Origin: Paulinella micropora
Taxonomy: Eukaryota > Cercozoa > Imbricatea > Euglyphida > Paulinellidae
Assembly: GCA_019918135.1 (NCBI GenBank)
Contig: WBZZ01004019.1
Span: forward strand, 167,001 to 231,000
Direction of reading: 5' to 3'
DNA: 64,000 nucleotides
Shown here: positions 1 to 10,340 of the stretch, piece by piece
How the letters are laid out: every line of letters begins with the position of its first letter
How positions within the stretch are numbered: position 1 is the first letter of the stretch
The notes under the pieces: model-generated
Told to the model about the DNA's origin: nothing
The model's database searches: none
Seen by the model: the letters and a program-made list of their open reading frames with translations, nothing else
Translations under genes and position numbers: made by a program

Positions 1-1
1 C

Positions 2-1921
2 ACCTTCAGCGGCGGGCTGACGCTGGACCAGGGCCGCCTGCGCCTGACGCAGCCCTGCGGCGCGAGCTTTGACGTGTGGCTGCAGCGCGACCTGACGTGG
101 GCGCGCGCCCCTGAGTACGCCCTGCAGCTAACGGTAGCTTCGTTCCCCGTGGTCTCAGACATTAGAGCCCCGCCGTTGGCAGCCACCGTGCAGGCTTACA
201 GTGCCATGCTCAAGTACCAAGCCCTCTGCCTGCGCGCGGTGCGCAACGGCAGCACGATCGACGTCGACCTGCAGAACTGCCCCTCGATCTACGACTCCGA
301 CGCAATCAAGGCTCCCTTCCTCTTCGCCAACGGGGGTAACGGCGTGGGCGTGTTCTGGAGCGGCGACGGGGCCGGGGCCGACTACCTGCGGTACCAGCTG
401 CGGCCCAAGAGCGGCTTCTGTGATGATGCGAACGATGACGCGGTCGCCAGGGCACTGGATTTCACAGAGCGTTTCTCGCCGCTAAGCGCGCGGCTAGCCA
501 TTGGCTCCGTAGGGGAGCTGTCGTGCTTTCAGTCGCCACGCCTCACCATCAGTTTGTTTTGCTGCGGTTATATTGTTCCTCCGGGGAGGTACGTCCTCTC
601 GAACTATGCTGCGTTAGTGAGCTACAAACAGGCCGTGTTCGCGCCGTTTGATTTGAGGGCCTCGGTGACACCGTCCACTTCGGTCACTACGTCGATCACT
701 GCGTCCGTTACACTGTCCACGTCGATCACGGCGTCGCGCACGCCGTCCGTATCGGTGACGCCGCGGCCGCTGGTGTACGAGACGACGCAGGGCTACGTGA
801 ACCTGGTCGTGTCCCGGCTGCTGGCCAGCGGCGAGGAGCTGCTGTGGCTCGGGCCTACCGGCCGCGTGGCCACGACCCTGGCGTCTATTGCGCTGGACCC
901 GCGCGGCGGGCTAGACGCGGATAGCCGCCAGGCGCAGTGGTGTACACTTCTGTCCGACGCGGACCGCCTGCGGTACTCAGTCGTCTTTGCCAACTACGGA
1001 GTTAACAGCAACAAGTGGTACGGCAACAGCACAACCGTCACGACCACAGCAGCTAATAGCTCGAGCGAGTGGTTCGAGCTGGTACAGGTAGCACTCGCTG
1101 GCTCGCGCAACGTGTCGGCCATGTTTGGCGGCCCACTGTACCAGCTGGCGAGCTCAGGCGGCTGCGTCGGCATCGGCGGCACCACGGCAGAGGTTGCGGT
1201 GCTGCCGTGCGACAGCAGCGGGACCGCGCTGTACCTTCTGACGCAGAACCCGACGCCGTCCGCGACGCCAACCATTTCGCTGTCGCCGTCCGTGACGCCC
1301 ACTAGGTCGGTCACGCCGTCCGTGACGCCAACTAAATCAGTCACGCCGTCCGTGACGCCAACTAGCTCAGTCACGCTGTCTCGCACGCCAACTAGCTCAG
1401 TCACGCCGTCCGTGACGCCAACTAGCTCAACGACTACAAGCCCGACAGTATCTGCGAGTAAGAGCTTAAGCTCCAGCCCATCGCGGACCCCGACCATTAC
1501 TGCAAGCCCTTCCGTTACTGCAACCACTTCACCTCCCCCCCCGGTCGTGTTGCAAGCAAACGGCAAGTGCCTAACCAGGGACCCTGCCAGCAACTACATT
1601 CTCTTGTGCGACTGTGGGTCGTACGGCAGTTTGCTGGACAGGCAATTCGTAATTCCTGGTCCAGACCTTAATATGGCTTCTATATATTGGCATGGAAACA
1701 CTTCACAGTGCCTCGTGACTGACACGGTGCGATTCGGCGGAAATACCCGTGTGGCTTCCCAAACAGTGGGATGCAACACTATACTGAATTATAACAACCT
1801 AATGGCTCGAGATGATAGATACTGGTATTTAGTGACGCGCTCCGATTTGAACGCGAACTGCAAGTATGTTCAGGGCCCTGATGGCTCCTCTAACAACGTT
1901 TATTTAGAAATAACACCCTGA
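2..1921 (+). CDS. Secreted/adhesin-like protein with Ser/Thr/Pro repeat linkers (5' partial)
   Basis: The frame is open to the left window edge, so the N-terminus is missing; the GTG at 74 is only an internal codon. Three cysteine-containing, probably beta-rich modules (about residues 40-190, 230-390 and 495-615, counted from base 74) are separated by linkers of SVTPS/SVTPT type. The second linker, about residues 393-490, is a near-perfect repeat of TPSVTPTxS. The last module (GKCLTRDP, then LLCDCGS) resembles a ricin-type beta-trefoil strand pattern, but I would not call that family firmly. The Thr/Ser/Pro linkers suggest an O-glycosylated extracellular or virion-surface protein. Exact function is unknown. 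Confidence 0.6.
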   Translation, partial: TFSGGLTLDQGRLRLTQPCGASFDVWLQRDLTWARAPEYALQLTVASFPVVSDIRAPPLAATVQAYSAMLKYQALCLRAVRNGSTIDVDLQNCPSIYDSDAIKAPFLFANGGNGVGVFWSGDGAGADYLRYQLRPKSGFCDDANDDAVARALDFTERFSPLSARLAIGSVGELSCFQSPRLTISLFCCGYIVPPGRYVLSNYAALVSYKQAVFAPFDLRASVTPSTSVTTSITASVTLSTSITASRTPSVSVTPRPLVYETTQGYVNLVVSRLLASGEELLWLGPTGRVATTLASIALDPRGGLDADSRQAQWCTLLSDADRLRYSVVFANYGVNSNKWYGNSTTVTTTAANSSSEWFELVQVALAGSRNVSAMFGGPLYQLASSGGCVGIGGTTAEVAVLPCDSSGTALYLLTQNPTPSATPTISLSPSVTPTRSVTPSVTPTKSVTPSVTPTSSVTLSRTPTSSVTPSVTPTSSTTTSPTVSASKSLSSSPSRTPTITASPSVTATTSPPPPVVLQANGKCLTRDPASNYILLCDCGSYGSLLDRQFVIPGPDLNMASIYWHGNTSQCLVTDTVRFGGNTRVASQTVGCNTILNYNNLMARDDRYWYLVTRSDLNANCKYVQGPDGSSNNVYLEITP

Positions 1922-2513
1922 CCTCGCTTGCTTTTTTCTAAACTTATAGATAGCAGCAGTGAAGATGCAAAGCTAATCTAAGACCAAAGTTAACTACTGG
2001 ATAGCTTGTAATATTACAAAGAAAAAGAGCGTCAGTTAAAAATTAAACAAAACTCTTGTCAACAAACAGCAAAAAAAAAGTCTCGTGCTAAAATTTATCA
2101 CTTCGCTTTTCTTCAACCAAGCCTCTGTGGTCGAGGCCCCCCCAAAAAAGAATTGGAGAAAGACGGGGGGGGGGGGGGGGGAAGAGAGGCCAAGGGCGGT
2201 TCCGGTCAACCCAGAAAAAAGACAAAAAATAAAAAGAAAGGAGAGGAGGGGGGTGGCCGTGACGGGGTACTGCAAGAGAGAGAGAGAGAGAGACAGGGGG
2301 GGGGGGCACGGATTCAGCAGGCAAAGAAAAGAAACAAAAAACACTCCTCCCACCTCTCTTGGCCTGCAACTAAAAAAAAGAAAGCTTTGCAGTCAAAAAA
2401 TAACAAATTAAAAAAAGAAAAAAATTAGTAGCAGCGCCTACTTTGTTTGTTTTTCCTTGCTGATTTTCCCAAGCGTCTGCCTGCCTGCTGATTTCGCTGG
2501 TTTTTTTTAGAGC
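1922..2513. other. Low-complexity spacer
   Basis: There is no credible gene. It holds an 18-base G run near 2164, a GA repeat near 2275-2294, a further G run near 2297 and A-rich stretches. A T8 tract sits just before the ATG at 2514. ORFs read through this region are poly-K/E/G artefacts. Confidence 0.6.
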
Positions 2514-5303
2514 ATGGCCACTAGGCCGCAGCCGTTCAGCCCTGAGCTTTTGCAAAAGTACAGAGAACATGAACATACTGGTAACCGACAGTGCACGGGT
2601 TCAGACCAGTACAAGACGCTTTTGGTTGACCAAAAAACCGGAAAGATCAGGACAACAGCAAAAACTGGCTGCAAGAGCTGCGCCGCCGACGACAGGTGCA
2701 GGAAGCGTTTTGCTAGGTTCGCCGTGGAGTTCATTGTCTACTTCAGCGCCGTCAACGGCGGCGCGCCGGCCCCGTACCAAGCTGTGTATGCGTGGGTCCA
2801 GGCTACCGGTTGTTGTGGGGTTGTCTTCAAAACGGTCGACGGAAACGTCAAGCCTTCCACACAGCTCGTTTCTTTGGACGGCCGATCCCAGCCAGCCCAC
2901 ATTCTCGCTCTTGTTCAACAGATGCAAGCTCTGCCGGGACAAGCTTTGTGGAGGGACCTTGGTGGCTATTGCACGGAAGGCTGGCATTTCTGGAACAGCT
3001 GGGGCGCTCGCGGCGTCGTCTGGGACGCAAGGTTGTTAACAGACTACTCGCGGCACGAATGTACTTTGCTAGGGCAGGACCAGCAGCCCAGCCCCGCCAA
3101 AAAGAATGCACGCACGCGTGCATGCTCCGGCCTGCCCGTCCATCTACTCAGGCGTCATCGTCTGGAGAAAGCTGGCGACAAGCCTTACACCGCCTGCAGT
3201 GTTGCTGTCCGGGACGGCCAGGTCGTGCTCGAGTGCAAGAAGGGCGAACCAACGGTGCCCTGCACAAGCTTGACGCCTTCACAACTCGCGGACATCGGCG
3301 CCCTGGAGCTATCCAAGCGGGAGAAATGCTGTGCGAACAGGTTGGCGTTCTGGAACTCTTGGCCCAAGAACCTAAGACCACTGGGCGCTTGCCCGCACGA
3401 CTTCGAGACTGCCCTCGACCAGTTTCTGGCACACCAGCCAACCGAACGGTGCAACGAGCACTGTAAGAAGCACGAGATTGTGAGCCTGCCTCCAAAACAG
3501 GGCTTGCTCGAGCTGAAGGCCTACCGCACGGACGGCGCGCCCGCGGCGCTGCAGATCAGGCTCGGCAACGACACAGTGGACGTCTATGAATTTCTGCAGA
3601 GTGAGGGCAGCGTTGATCGGGGCCTTTATTGGTCCAGGTACATTGACCATGCACTCACGTACGACTGCAACGACTGGATGGGTTTCCTGAAGTACTGTCC
3701 GCGCGCGCAAAAACTAATCCAAGAATTCGAGTCACTGGTCAACGCCCAGTCATGTCAGCACAAAGCTCAACAGCATCCATTGGAATTGCAATTGGCACAG
3801 CGGTTGCCAGACATGATAGAGGATTACGAAAAGTGGTCCCCGATCGAAGTTAAGGCACGCGAGGAGGTGCCGGTGTGCAGCTCCCGGCTGCTGGTCGCGT
3901 ACCAAGAGCACAAACATCTGTCGCAACCGCGATGCAAAGACGGCCATGGAGAAAAAACCCGGCACACGATGCGTACAATCACAGCGGCCGGCCAAGCACG
4001 GACGTTTGAGCAAAAGTGTTGCCAGCGGTGTGCCGTGGAGCACAAGTGCGGGCTACAGCTGGCCGAGTTTGGGCCGACCTTTTGCTTTGAGTACAAAAAC
4101 CAGCAGTACGCGGCTTGGGGCGTAGTGGTTAAGGACCAAAAGTGTTTTCTGATAGCCTTGACGGACGCCGCCGGGGAAATGACGGTACGCCTGGAGGACA
4201 AGATCCAAGACAACCCGGCGCACGTGCGCGACGTGCTGCGCGCCATCAGGAAGTTTCCTGCCAAGCGGCTGTGGAAGGATCTGCAATTGTACTGCTCGGT
4301 GGCCTGCAACTTCTGGAGTTCCTGGGGCACTGCGGGCCCTGTTTGGAACGAGTCGCTGCTAGGGGCCTACGCCGAACACGAGCACCAGGAAACGTTGCAC
4401 GAATCAGCACGGCACAAGCTCTGCGGGAACCTCGAGACACTGATAGCCGACGACATGTGGCTGCGCGTGCAGCCCGGCGTCGGCGTGGCCGAGAACGTCC
4501 GCATCACCGGAGCCAGGCTGACTTCAGATTCCAATGGTTACGACGTCGAGTTCGCTGGTCAACGCGAAGGTGACGGGCCCCCGCTGTCATTTCGTGGCCA
4601 GGACCTATCCCCGGTGCAGCTGGCGGAGCTGGCGGCGGCCGGGGTCGTTTTTGCAGACACTGACCTTTACTGCAGAGAGGGCTCGCTGTTCTGGAACTCC
4701 TGGCGTTACAGGCCGGAGCGTCTGCAGGGCCCGGCCTACAACGAATTTAACGCGCAGTTAACGAGTTTTCTGGCACACCCCTGTCACAAGATCGGTTGCC
4801 GCAACAAGAGATTCTTCGCCAAGAACGTACCTGTCAATCTCGGGCTCGAGGCGCAGACGCCTCCTGCGTTACAGATCACGCTCGACAGACAAAGCATGAG
4901 CCTCGAGCGGTTTCTGTTGGACGAAAAGTACTGGCGGCGCTATATCAAAATTTCGCGACAATACCAGGGCGGCGCTTGGATGCACGCCGGGGCGTACTGC
5001 GAGCGGGGACCACAGCAGGGCGCCTTCTGCCACGACGACGCGGCGCCTGACCAAGAACTGGCAGCGGGCCCGCGCGGTTCGAGGCTTGGCGCGGTCATGG
5101 AGGCCTACACGCAAACGCCCGACTCTAGCGCCGCTTCGCATCAACAGTCCCTCGCCAACCTGCCAATGGCAGCGTCGCCGACGCCTCCCACCATCAGGCT
5201 AGCGCGCCACAGCCAGGCCGCGCGGGAAGACGGCAGCTTGGAACAGGTCAGCCGGGTTGAGGCGTCGTTCTTGGAGAAGGGTTGTGAAAGTTTCAGCTAC
5301 TGA
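2514..5303 (+). CDS. Large Cys-rich protein built of duplicated FWNSW modules
   Basis: An uninterrupted 929-aa ORF; I do not recognise the family. It contains an internal tandem duplication, about residues 8-430 and 455-835. Each half starts with a Y-x-E-H-x-H segment, followed by a C-x2-C...C cluster (GCKSCAADDRC in half 1, KCCQRCAVEHKC in half 2). A conserved helix (ALWRDL or RLWKDL) and YC then lead into the signature FWNSW/FWSSW. A second, shorter FWNSW module follows in each half, so the signature occurs four times. Paired Cys and His suggest zinc binding. The C-terminal 90 residues are low-complexity. There is no signal peptide or TM segment, so a cytoplasmic or virion-internal protein is plausible. 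This is one of the few unbroken long frames in the GC-rich block. Confidence 0.75.
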   Translation: MATRPQPFSPELLQKYREHEHTGNRQCTGSDQYKTLLVDQKTGKIRTTAKTGCKSCAADDRCRKRFARFAVEFIVYFSAVNGGAPAPYQAVYAWVQATGCCGVVFKTVDGNVKPSTQLVSLDGRSQPAHILALVQQMQALPGQALWRDLGGYCTEGWHFWNSWGARGVVWDARLLTDYSRHECTLLGQDQQPSPAKKNARTRACSGLPVHLLRRHRLEKAGDKPYTACSVAVRDGQVVLECKKGEPTVPCTSLTPSQLADIGALELSKREKCCANRLAFWNSWPKNLRPLGACPHDFETALDQFLAHQPTERCNEHCKKHEIVSLPPKQGLLELKAYRTDGAPAALQIRLGNDTVDVYEFLQSEGSVDRGLYWSRYIDHALTYDCNDWMGFLKYCPRAQKLIQEFESLVNAQSCQHKAQQHPLELQLAQRLPDMIEDYEKWSPIEVKAREEVPVCSSRLLVAYQEHKHLSQPRCKDGHGEKTRHTMRTITAAGQARTFEQKCCQRCAVEHKCGLQLAEFGPTFCFEYKNQQYAAWGVVVKDQKCFLIALTDAAGEMTVRLEDKIQDNPAHVRDVLRAIRKFPAKRLWKDLQLYCSVACNFWSSWGTAGPVWNESLLGAYAEHEHQETLHESARHKLCGNLETLIADDMWLRVQPGVGVAENVRITGARLTSDSNGYDVEFAGQREGDGPPLSFRGQDLSPVQLAELAAAGVVFADTDLYCREGSLFWNSWRYRPERLQGPAYNEFNAQLTSFLAHPCHKIGCRNKRFFAKNVPVNLGLEAQTPPALQITLDRQSMSLERFLLDEKYWRRYIKISRQYQGGAWMHAGAYCERGPQQGAFCHDDAAPDQELAAGPRGSRLGAVMEAYTQTPDSSAASHQQSLANLPMAASPTPPTIRLARHSQAAREDGSLEQVSRVEASFLEKGCESFSY

Positions 5304-5534
5304 AGAAGCCGGCAGAAAGAACTGAACACAAGAGGGTGGCCAGAATTAACAAGGGGTGGGGGAAAAGGAAAGGGGTGGGGGGAAAGGCAAGGGGAGGGGG
5401 GCGGGGTGAAATACGCAGAAGGCCAAAATCACTGGCTCTTTTTTTTAATTGGAGAGGCCCGTCAGTACAACACAGAAATCTGTTTTTTTTGTCTGGCTTT
5501 TTTTTTCGGTCTACCAAAAAGAACCATGAAACTT

Positions 5535-6472
5535 TTAGTCCGGGCACGGCAACAGAGCGGCGCAGCCGGGCTGCGGCAGCCACTCGGCCGACTGTCCCCG
5601 CAGCGACGCGAGGGCCAGCCCCGTGAGAGCCATCTTGCTGGACAGGCTCAGGAGGCAATAGCCGCTTTCGGTCCACACCCGCCAGCTTTTTGCTGGCAGA
5701 CAGCAAACAAAACATTCGTAGCACAGGGCCTCCCAGATACCAAAAGAAGCGAAGAAAAAAGACTCCGACCAGATAGCGAGCCGGATCAGGCCGACGGTCT
5801 TGTCAGGAACATCCAGGCTGCCGATGACCCCGTGCGCGGCGAGCCACAGCGGCAGGAACGACAGGGCCAGCAACGCCCACGACAGCACCCAGCAAGCCCA
5901 TGTGACGGTCTTCCACGACACTTGAATGGCAGTCTTTTGGTTCTGGACCAGCGTTTGCACTTCATTCGGTAGAACAAAAGTGCCGAACACCGCCGGGCCG
6001 AGCAGCGGAACCAGCCCGCCCACCCGGATCATGAGGCTGCACAGGCAGAACGACACCGCGAGCGCCGAGGCCGAGCGCTCGCCGGCCAGCAGCTGCAGCT
6101 GCAGCAGCATCAGCGGGGTGGTGACCGAGTACTCCAGCCAGCGCCCGGCCGGGCACACCAGCGGACTTTTCCAGCACAGCAGCCACAGCTGTGCCGCGTG
6201 GCCTGCGGTAGTGAGGGCGTGGAAGGCCACCGACAGGCTCCAGAGCGAGATGCCCGGCCCCGCGGCAGTTTGCTCCAGCCAGCCCGCGGCACGAACCGCA
6301 CAGTCACGCAAGGGCCTACTGTCAGTGTGACGATAGCGGTCTGCGCCGGTGGCAGGCCCCTGGCTATGTCTAGGGGGCCCGTAAGCTGGAGTATGAAGAT
6401 CGCTAGATGCGCCAAGAGGGCTACAAGATTAAGCGCCCATGGAACCGCTAGGTCGGCAGGGAATTTCAGCAT
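5535..6472 (-). CDS. Heliorhodopsin-like 7-TM retinal protein (one frame change)
   Basis: Seven hydrophobic segments can be placed over about 312 codons, a normal heliorhodopsin length. TM3 has RWLEYSVTTPLML, matching the heliorhodopsin R-W-x-E-Y-S signature whose Glu is the Schiff-base counterion. TM7 has YCLLSLSSKMALTG, matching the Y-x2-L-S-L-x2-K retinal-lysine motif. TM2 carries two histidines (AFHALTTAGH). The frame switches near 6270 between a segment encoding TM1 (start ATG at 6472) and one encoding TM2-TM7. Both read well on either side, so this is a single-base disruption or error. Heliorhodopsins are light-sensing or transport-related membrane proteins also known from algal giant viruses. 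Another microbial rhodopsin type is the main alternative. Confidence 0.72.
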
Positions 6473-6658
6473 AAAAGCAAACAAGAAAAACAAAGAGTCT
6501 CCTTTTTTTTAGTTAAACAATTTGAACAAAGCAAGCCCGGCTGCTCTCCGCCCCTTTTAAAAAGTCTGGGCAAACATTGTTTTTTGCCGGTCGTTTTCAA
6601 ACGGGCGGGGCCTAAGGGGCCAGGAAGGGGGAGGGAAGAGTTTGCCTCTCTCTTTTTT

Positions 6659-7809
6659 TTAAAGGACAGATTTCTGCGGGAGGATTCTCGGGTTTGCCTG
6701 GTTCGGCCCTTCTTCGGGCCCGTTGAAGGAGTCCCATTTCAGATTCAGCAGTGTTTCAGGGCCCGGCCGGCTGTCCCGGGCGATCGTTCGGCACAGCCCG
6801 CCTGGCAGCCCCTCTAGCGACTGCAGGCTGACGGCCCTGAGCTCCAGCGACCGCAGCCGGGGCAAGGTCGCCAGCGGGGCGAACGAGGGCAGCTCGGCAT
6901 TTGTGAGCACCAGTTCCTCTAGCACGCAGCCCTGCCAGAGCCGCGCGTCTACGTGCAGCCACGCATCATTGGACGGCCCCGCCGATTCCAGCGCCAGCTT
7001 GCGCAGCTTCAGGTCCTTGACCAACACCAGCAGCTGCCCCAGCTCCTGCGGCGTAGAGGCCCGGTACAGCAAGGACAGTTCTTGGAGCCCGCGCAGGCGT
7101 CGCAGGTGCACGAGCGCAAGGTGGTTCAAGGCCCTGGAGCGCGGCAGGTGCAGCGCGCGCAACTGTCGCAGGCCGCCCAGACAAACGTCAGGGCGCCAGC
7201 CGTCGGGCGCCCAGAATTCGGTCAGGTTCCGCGCGAGCGTCGCGAAGAGCAGGTACTCGGTTTGTGCAAAGAACGAACCGGACAGGTCCAAACAGATCAA
7301 CGAGGGCAGGCGCGCCAGAAAGCACAGGTTGCCTATGTCGCGACACCAGTGCAGCCGCAGGGTGTGCAGATGTCGCAGGGGCCCAAGAATAGTCAGCAAG
7401 GGCACGGAGCCCAGGTCACAGCAGTCTAGCGTCAGTTCGCGCAGCTGTGGTAGCGGCATGGCGGCCGTGGTAGCGGCGTGCTTCCAGCCGATGACGCGCA
7501 GGCTCGTGGTGCAGGGGAAATAGTGCGCGCACTCGGCGGGTGACGCGGGCCCCGCCAGCAACGGGTTGACTGTCACGGGGCCGAGCGTGCTGCCGTGCCG
7601 TGCTAACGACCGCCGCCCCGCGGCGGTGGGGAAGCACGGCAGGTCGAGCCGCGCGGGCCAGCGGAGGAGGTTGTGCCCCACAGGCCCGTGCTGCACACGC
7701 CCAGCAGCGCCAACAAATGTCGGTGCTCCAGGAAGCTGAGCACAAGCACGACCACATCGCGCGACAGGGGCATGTCGCGACAGAGGCGCGGCCGCTTTTT
7801 CTTCTTCAT
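6659..7809 (-). CDS. F-box / leucine-rich repeat protein (frameshifted)
   Basis: The N-terminus from ATG 7809 begins with a basic KKKKRPR stretch. An F-box-like helix follows (LSRDVVVLVLSFLEHRHLLALLGVCS). The frame changes near 7675, and the remaining roughly 300 codons encode irregular leucine-rich repeats (LPQLRELTLDCC, LRHLHTLRLHWC, LPSLICLDLSGS, LRQLRALHLP, LPRLRSLELRAV). F-box proteins recruit substrates to SCF ubiquitin ligases, and the LRRs would bind the substrate. Multiplied F-box proteins are common in giant DNA viruses as well as in eukaryotes. The single frame change may be decay or an indel error. Confidence 0.65.
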
Positions 7810-8438
7810 GGTTTGCGGGCGCATCCATAACAACAAGGCCTTCCCCTTCTCCCTTTCTCCTACAATTTCCTCCCCCATTTGCCCCCGGCCCCTCCCCGAC
7901 GATAGGCGCCCCGCTAAGTCTTTTTTTTTGTTAAATGGGAGGGGGGCCGCGCAAAGAAAAGGCCTGCCTCTCGGCTCCCCCCCTCTCTCTCTCCCTGCCA
8001 GTCTCTCTCCAATCCATTTTTTGTTCTGTCTGTTGTATTCATTTGCTTTTTTTCTCTTTCCCTGCCTCATTCCCTTGCCCTTCATTTCTCTGCTTTGTTT
8101 TTTTTGTCTGGTTCCTTTTTTAAAAAGAATTGTCTGGACTTGAGCAAAAGACGAGAGCGGAAAAAGGAGGAGTCTTGTTTTGCCACTAGAGGTTTCCAGT
8201 CTTTTGTCGCTTGGTTTGTTTCTCGTTATTGTCTCTTGTAATTCTTGGTGCTTTCTTTTGTTGTGTGCTGGACCGATTGGTTAAGTGAGAGGAAACAAGA
8301 GGTGATGAGGGCTGCGATGCCACGCCAGACTTCAAGATCACCGACGCTTGCCCCATTCTCGGTTGCACAGGCTGTGCTCTCGAACGGGTGTCCGGGTGCC
8401 TAGCGACCACTCGCCCACCATTGGTGTGGTAGCTGACT
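7810..8438. other. CT-rich low-complexity spacer
   Basis: The + strand is pyrimidine-rich, with CT repeats near 7980-8010 and several T6-T9 tracts. No ORF here has plausible composition. Confidence 0.5.
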
Positions 8439-8666
8439 ATGCGCAGAATGGCAATGACAAAATTCCTGCACGAGCACACACAAAGAGTCTGTGTACCACT
8501 GGATGATTTGTACAAGGACTGGCTGCGCAGTTTTTCCAGCTCTAGAATTGTCCCACCATGGAATCAGAATTTCTATGACGTCATAGACGCTAAAGAGGTC
8601 ATGCGCCTGTTTCGTTCCAGTGAAGTGACCTTCTCGGATATGCAGAATTGTAATGCGCGGCCCTGA
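8439..8666 (+). CDS. Small hypothetical protein, 75 aa
   Basis: A complete ORF from ATG 8439 with ordinary globular composition (motifs FLHEHTQRVCVP, LYKDWLRSF, VMRLFRSSEVTF). It lies tail-to-tail with the kinase-like gene and overlaps its last 68 bases. The start resembles the small helical domains at the ends of viral primase-helicases, but it is too short to assign. It may be a chance ORF. Confidence 0.35.
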   Translation: MRRMAMTKFLHEHTQRVCVPLDDLYKDWLRSFSSSRIVPPWNQNFYDVIDAKEVMRLFRSSEVTFSDMQNCNARP

Positions 8667-9782
8667 GGCAGGGCCCGTTCACGAATTCTGTTTCTAAGTC
8701 TCCACAGAACCTCAATTCATCTAACCACCACATGGAGCAGCAGTTCACAAAGCTTTTATCACTTTTAGACATTTCTACAAACTGGGCCAACGCTGTGCGG
8801 AGAACTTCCCGGGGCAGCTTACTGTAACTGTTGGCTAGAATGCTCAGCAGGTTCGACGCTTTGATGAGTTCTGTTAATTTGCGGTAATGGACTCTGGGCT
8901 CCGGCGCAAAGCGGAGGCAGAAGAAAGGATCTATACCAACTAGCACAAGCTCGTTCTTTTTCAGGCTCAATAACACGTTACTGGGCTCGAAGTTGGAATA
9001 GAGCACCTGGGCGGTGCTAAACGCAGTCAGTAAGCTGTCTATAAACTTCCAGATCAGACCGGCGGTCCGGGCCCTCTCCTTTTCAGATTGAGCCGACTCG
9101 ATAACGTTGGTCAGGGTCCTAACCTTCCCGTCGGGCGTGCCGCTGATATAATCCATGACGATGTAATAATTACCTGCGGTGGTGTCAGTGGCCATTGGCG
9201 CTACCCTGGCCGGGCCACCATTGCTCATAAACAAGCAGCCGTGCACTTTCGGGGCCAGCCCGTGCTTTCTGTTCAGGTAGTGCTGCATCTGCATAGCATC
9301 CACTAGGTTGCCCAACGAGGCCTGTCGCATTCCCTTTGTTGACGGGTCCCTGGTGGGGCGTTTCAGGGCTAAGCCTATCGTTGGGAGAAGGATAACGTTG
9401 TCAGCTCGGTGGCGGATCGCGCCCGGGTACTGCCTATCAAACTCTTGCTTGTCCATTTGCAAGCAGGGTACGCCCGTGGGAAAAGCCTGCCTCAGTTGTA
9501 AATCCAAGACGCCGCCGTAGTGTTGGTCCGCGGTCATAGCTAGCAAGTGATCTGCGGTTGGATCCTTTTGGGTTGTATAAAACGTAAAGGGTTTCCAACG
9601 CATGACAGAGCATCGCAACTTATCTAGATCCAGTTTCGGCCTTTCTAGGATTTTCTTGCAGTTCTTGCACCTGAGCTTGTGTTCCAGCTCGAACTTTTCG
9701 ATGCTCGCTGCACGGGTCTGGCCAGGTCGGTGGCCCCCTTTGGTAGCGCTTTTTGTATTTTCTGCTCGTTATTCGACAACAT
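8599..9782 (-). CDS. Protein-kinase-like protein with degenerate catalytic motifs
   Basis: The C-terminal 340 codons show a kinase-fold layout. A hinge-like segment (YYIVMDYISG) is followed by LYSNFEPSNVLL where H-R-D-x4-N is expected, then VGIDPFF where D-F-G is expected. The catalytic-loop Asn is kept, but the catalytic Asp is replaced (SNFE), and DFG is IDP. This suggests a pseudokinase or an atypical kinase. An upstream part from ATG 9782 carries a C-x2-C pair (RCKNCKK) and joins through a frame change near 9715. Role unknown; divergent kinases are typical of large DNA viruses. Confidence 0.5.
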
Positions 9783-10340
9783 CTCTAGTGCCCGCCCCGG
9801 TTCTGCCAAGGACGCTAGCAAACACTCGATGTATATGTTTGCGGCCGGACAGCCCAAGGATTTCTTTTTCGCTTTCTTCTTCACTCCTCTGTTTTCCTGT
9901 CTGCTCTTCTTTGCTTTTTGCAAAATGTCGCCAAAACGAACAGAAAGCAAGAAACAAATTCTGCTGCAATCGACGGAGGGGAGGGGGGGGGGAACAGGAC
10001 GACGCCAAGCGAAGCGGAAGGTTTTTCCCGGGCCCCTTGCAGGCAAGGGGGCTGCTCAGCTGAGGGGCGGGGGGGGAGAGAGAGGTCCGACCCTTTCTTG
10101 TGGACGGAAAGCTTCTTCGGCGGGCGGGGGGGCCTTCCAGGTTTTTTGGTGCTCGCCCCCCCCCCCCTTTATTTGCCCGCCGGCCGAACTCTTTCTTCTT
10201 CTTTGCCTACTGTTTTTTTTTTTTAATTCGTCCGAGCTTTTTAATCCTCGAGAAAACGACGGGCAGAGAGAGAAGTAACCTCTTTTTCTTGTTCCCAACG
10301 GGAGGTTTTAGCCAGGCTTATTGGCGTTTAGCACAAGGGC
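9783..10340. other. Low-complexity spacer
   Basis: G runs lie near 9984 and 10068, a C run near 10157 and a T run near 10210. No supported gene; ORFs here are Lys/Gly/Pro-rich artefacts of the tracts. Confidence 0.5.

Noticed and set aside
994-1593. 199-codon ORF opposite the Ser/Thr/Pro linker gene
   Set aside because: It is a shadow of the SVTPT repeat on the + strand; the + frame is much longer and has varied, structured modules.
2085-2428. Short ORFs in the first spacer
   Set aside because: Gly/Lys/Arg-rich translations of G and GA tracts, overlapping in three frames.
7416-7757. Alternative ORFs overlapping the F-box/LRR gene
   Set aside because: Ala/Arg/Pro-rich frames typical of GC-rich shadow ORFs; the LRR pattern lies only in the chosen frame.
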